Of a DNA stretch of 64,000 nucleotides, positions 59,944-64,000 are shown one piece after another (position 1 is the first letter of the stretch; each line of letters starts with the position of its first letter). The DNA comes from Paenibacillus silviterrae (GTDB lineage Bacteria; Bacillota; Bacilli; Paenibacillales; NBRC-103111), in contig NZ_JASKUT010000002.1 of the NCBI RefSeq assembly GCF_030167925.1, positions 496,001 through 560,000 on the forward strand, read 5' to 3'. A program made the position numbers and the translations under genes. A model generated the notes under the pieces. That model did not search any database, was not told where the DNA came from, and worked only from the letters and a program-made list of their open reading frames with translations.

Positions 59944-60333
59944 ATGAGCTTGCATAGAAAACAGGTTTTTTCCGGTTCTCCTTGGGAACCCATTGTCGGT
60001 TACTGCCGGGCTATCCGTGTGGGCAACCGAATTGAAGTGGCTGGAACGACAGCGATGAAGGACGGAGATGTTGTCGGCGTCGGAGACCCTTACAAGCAAA
60101 CGAAATGTATTCTGCAAACGATTGGGAACGCTCTGCTTGAATTGGGAGCCGAGCCTCGGCACGTCGTGAGAACACGCATGTTTGTTACGGATATTACGAA
60201 GTGGGAAGAGATCGGCAGGGCACACGGCGAATTTTTCAAAAATATTCAACCGGCTTCAACCATGGTGGAGGTCAAAGCGCTGATCGATCCGCGGCTGCTG
60301 GTGGAGATCGAAGCGGAAGCGATCGTAGAGTAA
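59944..60333 (+). CDS. RidA/YjgF/YER057c/UK114-family protein
   Basis: A 129-residue protein of normal family length, with the core VAGTTAMKDGD, QTKCILQTIGNAL, VVRTRMFVTDI and the conserved C-terminal PASTMVEVKALIDPRLLVEIEAEAI. RidA proteins hydrolyse reactive enamines and imines; the arginine equivalent of the family's catalytic site is in the VVRTRMFVTDI strand. Subgroup assignment (archetypal RidA or Rid1-7) needs alignment. Ribosome site GAAGGGAG. The MFS gene follows 51 bp downstream. Confidence 0.9.
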   Translation: MSLHRKQVFSGSPWEPIVGYCRAIRVGNRIEVAGTTAMKDGDVVGVGDPYKQTKCILQTIGNALLELGAEPRHVVRTRMFVTDITKWEEIGRAHGEFFKNIQPASTMVEVKALIDPRLLVEIEAEAIVE

Positions 60334-60384
60334 AGCAGTGAGTGCAGAGGCAATACGCCGCCACATGGCCCATTGGAGGAAACG

Positions 60385-61551
60385 ATGCGAAAAACGACCT
60401 TGATTGTTACCGGCTATTATGCTTTCATCTTTATGGCATTGGGAGCGTTTGCTTCTTATATCAGCCTGTATTATGTGCATCTGCAGCTTACGACAGCGGA
60501 TATCACATGGCTAACTACGATGGGCTCCGTTGTGGCTATTCTGCTGCAGCCGGTGTGGGGCACCGTTGGGGACCGCGCTCGAACAAAGAACCAAATATTG
60601 CTTGTGGCACTCGCAGGGGCGGGATTGGCCGTGTGGTTATTTCCTCTTGCTGCACAATCGCTATGGATGCTGATGCTGGCAGTGGTGGTTTTCTACGCGT
60701 TTCAATGTGCCGTGAACCCGCTTAGCGATACCATTGCATTGGAGCAATCGGCCAAAGGTTTGTTCCAATTCTCCCGTGTGCGCATGGCGGGATCGGTCGG
60801 TTATGCCATCATGGCAGCGGTGGCGGGATGGCTGTTCTCGAGAAATATTGAGCTGATGTTTCCGCTCTTCTCCGTATTTATGATCGGGGCGTGGGTATTA
60901 GCATTTTTTGTTCCTAAGGTTGAAGGACATCAGCGCGGCAAGCCGAAGGTCAATCCGCTCATTATGCTTCGAAATCGAAACTTGGTGGTTATTTACGCGT
61001 ACAGCTTTATTATTTCTACGACCCTCGGGTATTTCTATGCTTTTCAATCGGTGTACAGCTTCGAACAGGGCATCAGCATGGGATGGATCGGGCTAGGCAT
61101 CATGATCGGATGTGTTCTGGAGCCTTTGTTTATTTTACTGTTCAATCGAATGTATCAGGGAGCCGGTATTCGCAGTGTGCTTTTGCTGGTCGGGATGATT
61201 GCCGTGCTGCGTTGGATCCTGTTCGCGGTAGGAGTTAATCAGGTTACGTATCTCGTGATTTGGGCGCTGCACGGGGGCACTTACATTATCCTCTATCTGG
61301 CGCTTGCTGAATTTGTTGCGAAGCATGTACCTGCGGAGCTGAGAGCCGGCGGACAAACGATGAATGCGGTCGTCATGGGGGCCAGCCGGGTCGCGGGCTC
61401 TCTCTTCGGCGGTCTGTATGCGGCGGCTTACAGCCTTCAGTCCGCTTTCATGGTTTGCGCGGTAATATGTGCCGCAGCACTCCTTGTGCTCTATAAGTGG
61501 GGGAAAATCAACAAGGAACAGCCAGCGATAGGGATTCACGGGGATTCATAA
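60385..61551 (+). CDS. MFS transporter, MFS_1_like (LacY/HcaT-related)
   Basis: A 388-residue protein with 12 hydrophobic segments. The N-terminal SYISLYYVHLQLTTADITWLTTMGSVVAILLQPVWGTVGDRARTK contains the loop-2 GxxxDR motif, and it resembles the nucleoside:H+ symporter/LacY-type families (MFS_1_like). The start at 60385 follows TTGGAGGAAACG; an upstream in-frame ATG overlaps the ribosome site. The substrate is unknown. It follows a RidA gene in the same direction. Confidence 0.88.
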   Translation: MRKTTLIVTGYYAFIFMALGAFASYISLYYVHLQLTTADITWLTTMGSVVAILLQPVWGTVGDRARTKNQILLVALAGAGLAVWLFPLAAQSLWMLMLAVVVFYAFQCAVNPLSDTIALEQSAKGLFQFSRVRMAGSVGYAIMAAVAGWLFSRNIELMFPLFSVFMIGAWVLAFFVPKVEGHQRGKPKVNPLIMLRNRNLVVIYAYSFIISTTLGYFYAFQSVYSFEQGISMGWIGLGIMIGCVLEPLFILLFNRMYQGAGIRSVLLLVGMIAVLRWILFAVGVNQVTYLVIWALHGGTYIILYLALAEFVAKHVPAELRAGGQTMNAVVMGASRVAGSLFGGLYAAAYSLQSAFMVCAVICAAALLVLYKWGKINKEQPAIGIHGDS

Positions 61552-61686
61552 GGGGGCTGCTGCCGGGGGTTGCCAAGTAAAGGTTCATTATAACGAAGAA
61601 TTCCTTTGCGTCGCTTGCTTACGAAAGGTAAACTGAAAGGCGGCTTGTATTTTTATTTTTAATTCAGGATAGAGAGGTAGTTATTC

Positions 61687-62247
61687 ATGAAATTCGAGAA
61701 GTTTCCAACGGTTGAAACAGAGCGGTTCTTCTTGCGTCAAATGACTGTCGACGATGCACCAGCGATATTCGAAATTTTCTCCGATGGCGATGTGACAAGG
61801 GACATGGGAATCGATCCGTTCACCGGCATCCATCAAGCGGAAGAGCTGATTGATTTTATGAACCATCTGTTTATAGAGAATAAGGCATTCCGGTGGGGAA
61901 TCGTAAAAAAAGACGACCTTTCCTTAATCGGCACTTGTGGCTTCAATGGTTGGGAAACGGACAGAGGCTCCCGGGGAGAAATTGCTTATGACCTAGGTAA
62001 AAAGCATTGGCGGCAGGGATATATGACGGAAATTGTCCAAGGCGTCATCACATTCGGGTTCGAGGCCATGGAGCTGTACCGTATCGAAGCCTTCACGAAT
62101 CTGGACGCGATGCCCTCCATCCGGCTGTTGCAGAAGCTTGGGTTTCACGAGGACGGGATCTTACGGGGGTATTCCTTCTTTCATGGAGCGTATGCGGATC
62201 AACGTTGTTTCTCTCTCTTGAAAAACGAACGGACCCATACGGGATAA
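61687..62247 (+). CDS. GNAT-family N-acetyltransferase (RimJ/RimL-like)
   Basis: A 186-residue protein with the RimJ/RimL pattern: ETERFFLRQMTVDDAPAIFEI at the N-terminus, IGTCGFNGWE, EIAYDLGKKHWRQGYMTEIVQGVITFGFEAM (acetyl-CoA-binding motif A) and EAFTNLDAMPSIRLLQKLGFHEDGILR. It acetylates an amino group of a protein or small molecule, substrate unknown. Ribosome site AGAGAGG. Single gene. Confidence 0.92.
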   Translation: MKFEKFPTVETERFFLRQMTVDDAPAIFEIFSDGDVTRDMGIDPFTGIHQAEELIDFMNHLFIENKAFRWGIVKKDDLSLIGTCGFNGWETDRGSRGEIAYDLGKKHWRQGYMTEIVQGVITFGFEAMELYRIEAFTNLDAMPSIRLLQKLGFHEDGILRGYSFFHGAYADQRCFSLLKNERTHTG

Positions 62248-62258
62248 TCTTTGTGCCA

Positions 62259-62303
62259 TTGACATTGCATTCGTTTTCTATAAAATAAGAATATACGTTC
62301 TTA
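62259..62303 (+). promoter_or_regulatory. Promoter and palindromic operator of the flavin-reductase-like gene
   Basis: TTGACA (62259-62264) and TAAAAT (62281-62286) are 16 bp apart. A perfect inverted repeat TAAGAA-N6-TTCTTA (62286-62303) starts in the -10 box, a typical site for a MarR- or HxlR-type repressor. Confidence 0.6.
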
Positions 62304-62322
62304 TTTATTGGAGGCTGCTGCC

Positions 62323-62934
62323 ATGCACAAGGAGTCCGTTCAAGAGCACCAAGTCATACAACCTAGCATTTTATATTACGGCACACCCGTTGTCCTGTTA
62401 ACCACCCTGAACGAAGACGGCACAACGAATATTAGCCCGTTATCCTCCTCCTGGGCGTTGGGGCATTATATCGTTCTGGGGATTGGGGTAGGCGGGAAGG
62501 CTATGGAAAACCTAAGAAATCACGCGGAATGTGTGATCAATGTCCCGGATCCGAGTCTTTGGAGGCAGGTCGAGGCACTGGCTCCGCTAACGGGCAAGGA
62601 TCCTGTGCCGGATTATAAATTACAAATGTCCTATCGGTATGAAAAAGATAAGTTCGGCGCTGCCGGGCTTACGAGCCAGGCGTCGGAGCTGGTGCAGCCA
62701 AGCCGGATCAGGGAATGTCCGCTGCAAATCGAGAGTGCCGTAAGGAACATTCGCATTCCCGAGCACAGTCCGAGCTTTGCTATTGTCGAAGTGGAAGCAC
62801 TTCGGGTCCATGCACGCCGGGATATTGTCAAAAACGAGAATCACGTAGATGCATCCTCCTGGAGTCCGTTAATTTATAACTTCCGGCATTACTTCGGACT
62901 GGGGACAGAGCTTGGAAAGACGTTTCGTGCGTAA
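62323..62934 (+). CDS. Flavin-reductase-like / FMN-binding split-barrel protein
   Basis: A 203-residue protein with the flavin reductase-like pattern: TPVVLLTTLNEDGTTNISPLSSSWALG, YIVLGIG and ENLRNHAECVINVPD. These bind FMN and use it for reduction or transfer; members of this subgroup are often under MarR/HxlR control. The start at 62323 follows GGAGG. A strong promoter with an 18-bp palindrome lies just upstream, but no regulator gene is adjacent. Confidence 0.87.
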   Translation: MHKESVQEHQVIQPSILYYGTPVVLLTTLNEDGTTNISPLSSSWALGHYIVLGIGVGGKAMENLRNHAECVINVPDPSLWRQVEALAPLTGKDPVPDYKLQMSYRYEKDKFGAAGLTSQASELVQPSRIRECPLQIESAVRNIRIPEHSPSFAIVEVEALRVHARRDIVKNENHVDASSWSPLIYNFRHYFGLGTELGKTFRA

Positions 62935-63018
62935 AATGGAAGGCCCTGGGCGTAGCCTGGGGTTTTCTCTTTTTATGGGTAATAACTTCGCAACCACGGA
63001 TTGAGCACTTAAAGTATG

Positions 63019-63047
63019 TTGCGTACGACGTAGTTCTTTGGTACTAT
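63019..63047 (+). promoter_or_regulatory. SigA-type promoter of the YHYH protein gene
   Basis: TTGCGT (63019-63024) and TACTAT (63042-63047) are exactly 17 bp apart, 35 bp before the start codon. Confidence 0.5.
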
Positions 63048-63081
63048 GGTTAAGGAATTTTACATATAACAGGAGATGGCA

Positions 63082-63768
63082 ATGATGAAATTGACCAAAA
63101 TGCTCATAACCGGCATGGTATTATCTCTGGCCCTGACATCAAGTGCTTGGGCACATTCGGGAAGAACGGATGCAAGCGGGGGACATAACTGTTCTGCTTC
63201 TTCGAAGGCTAAGGGTTTATGCTCCGGATATCACTATCATAATGGCGGCACGTCTTCCGGAGGAGGTTCTTCATCGGAAAGCAACGTGGTAACCCCTCCG
63301 GCAGCAAGTTATTCTGCGCCTAAAGAGGTCATCCCTGACGGCCACGTAAAGGTCACTATTCCATCGTATAGCATTTATGTGAATGGGACTGCCGTACCGA
63401 ATTCCATGTTAAAGTATCCTGTCATTTCGTATAAGGATATTACGTACTTTCCAATGACGTACAAATTTACACAAGCCTTAGCAATCGAATCGGCATGGGA
63501 CCAAGAAGTCGGCTTTGTAATTCGGAAAACAAACAATAAGGCAAACAAGCTGGAGTTCGATTACGGCAGCGCATCGGATAAGCTCTATGCGAAACAACCG
63601 GATTTCAATGTATTCGTGAACGATGCATGGGTTGATAATGGTAAGGAAGAGTATCCGCTTCTTGTGCTGAATGATGTGACTTATTTTCCAATGACCTGGC
63701 ACTATGCTGTGGATGAGCTTGGACTGACTATTAAGCTGGAAAACAATAATTTTTACATATCCAAATGA
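63082..63768 (+). CDS. Secreted YHYH-domain protein with stalk-like domain
   Basis: A 228-residue protein with signal peptide cleaved near SAWA. The YHYH motif region (HSGRTDASGGHNCS...CSGYHYHNGG) follows, then a serine/glycine linker, and two repeats of a copper-amine-oxidase-N-like stalk (IYVNGTAVPNSMLKYPVISYKDITYFPMTY and a second VFVNDAWVDNGKEEYPLLVLNDVTYFPMTW). YHYH proteins are secreted, possibly metal-binding; function is unknown. The start at 63082 is set by AGGAG six bases upstream. Confidence 0.85.
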   Translation: MMKLTKMLITGMVLSLALTSSAWAHSGRTDASGGHNCSASSKAKGLCSGYHYHNGGTSSGGGSSSESNVVTPPAASYSAPKEVIPDGHVKVTIPSYSIYVNGTAVPNSMLKYPVISYKDITYFPMTYKFTQALAIESAWDQEVGFVIRKTNNKANKLEFDYGSASDKLYAKQPDFNVFVNDAWVDNGKEEYPLLVLNDVTYFPMTWHYAVDELGLTIKLENNNFYISK

Positions 63769-63811
63769 AAAAGTGAAAGCGACGAATTATCCGTCGCTTT
63801 CACTTTTTTCC
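63768..63811. terminator. Bidirectional terminator
   Basis: AAAAAGTGAAAGCGACG pairs with CGTCGCTTTCACTTTTT around AATTATC, a near-perfect 17-bp stem with A and T runs on either side. It serves the YHYH gene and the convergent IclR gene. Confidence 0.85.
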
Positions 63812-63823
63812 TTATTCGGCTTC

Positions 63824-64000
63824 TTACTTCCTGTAGCCAAGCTGAAGGGAGATATCCTGCGCCGTCTGGGTAACCAGCCTCGTAAATACGGGGATGGCCG
63901 GTGTCACACGGTCGCTCGGACCGATCATGCTGATCGAGGCATTGACCGTTCCGTCCGCATCATAGATGGGAGCGGCAATACCCGTCACTCCGACGTTACG
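63824..64000 (-). CDS. IclR-family regulator, C-terminal part only
   Basis: The last 58 codons of a minus-strand gene that continues beyond the right edge. The translated end (VGVTGIAAPIYDADGTVNASISMIGPSDRVTP) is the effector-binding signature of IclR regulators, which bind small metabolites and control catabolic operons. The stop TAA is at 63824-63826. Nothing can be said of its DNA-binding domain or target. Confidence 0.85.
   Translation of the reverse strand, partial: RNVGVTGIAAPIYDADGTVNASISMIGPSDRVTPAIPVFTRLVTQTAQDISLQLGYRK

Overview
The window looks like the chromosome of a Paenibacillus-type Firmicute (order Bacillales). The evidence is strong AGGAGG-type ribosome binding sites, frequent GTG/TTG starts, moderate GC, lipoprotein sugar-binding proteins with MalFG- or LplB-type permeases that lack their own ATPase, YesM/YesN-type two-component regulators, copper-amine-oxidase-N stalk domains, and large secreted multidomain polysaccharide-degrading proteins. 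No rRNA, tRNA, CRISPR array, transposase or prophage was seen.

Layout. (1) 1-10.9 kb is housekeeping and envelope: a DUF421 protein cut by the window edge, a NodB-type deacetylase, a SpoVB-like flippase, an Amidase_6 protein, an ABC exporter half-transporter with an unusual insertion in its nucleotide-binding domain, metE with a LysR regulator and a MET-box-like operator, and an unknown membrane protein. (2) 11-20.4 kb is regulators and small metabolic units: a ComP-like kinase with a NarL-type regulator, a lipoprotein, a ROK repressor, an AraC regulator followed by galactonate dehydratase (dgoD), and a glyoxalase/TetR pair. (3) 20.4-38.3 kb is a carbohydrate island. It holds a secreted beta-helix protein, a UgpC/MsmK-type ATPase, a carbohydrate-binding/solute-binding fusion protein, a permease pair, an NHL-YIP1 membrane protein, a DUF5696 protein with a predicted hydrolase-like barrel, a second permease pair, and an OmpR-type two-component system. 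This is the best candidate here for a poorly described system. (4) 38.3-39.4 kb is a decayed segment with palindromic repeats and a broken MFS transporter. (5) 39.4-58.3 kb is a second polysaccharide locus: an AraC regulator, two related orphan binding proteins, a 1512-residue secreted heparinase-II/III-like protein, a cytoplasmic heparinase-II/III-like enzyme overlapping an LplB-type permease, a partner permease whose 5' end carries an exact 193-bp tandem duplication, an LplA-type binding protein, a YesN/YesM pair, and a second beta-helix protein. (6) 58.3-64 kb is miscellaneous: a LysE exporter, a small SH3-like protein, a DUF402 protein with a damaged 5' end, RidA, MFS, GNAT, a flavin-reductase-like protein, a YHYH/copper-amine-oxidase protein, and the C-terminus of an IclR regulator cut by the right edge.

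How it works together (inference). The two carbohydrate loci together supply secreted lyases that cut a uronate-rich or otherwise complex polysaccharide, surface lipoproteins that bind the oligomers, three permease pairs that probably share the single UgpC/MsmK-type ATPase, an intracellular lyase that finishes the oligomers, and two-component/AraC regulators that sense the substrate. Two catabolite-repression (cre)-like sites precede genes of the second locus.
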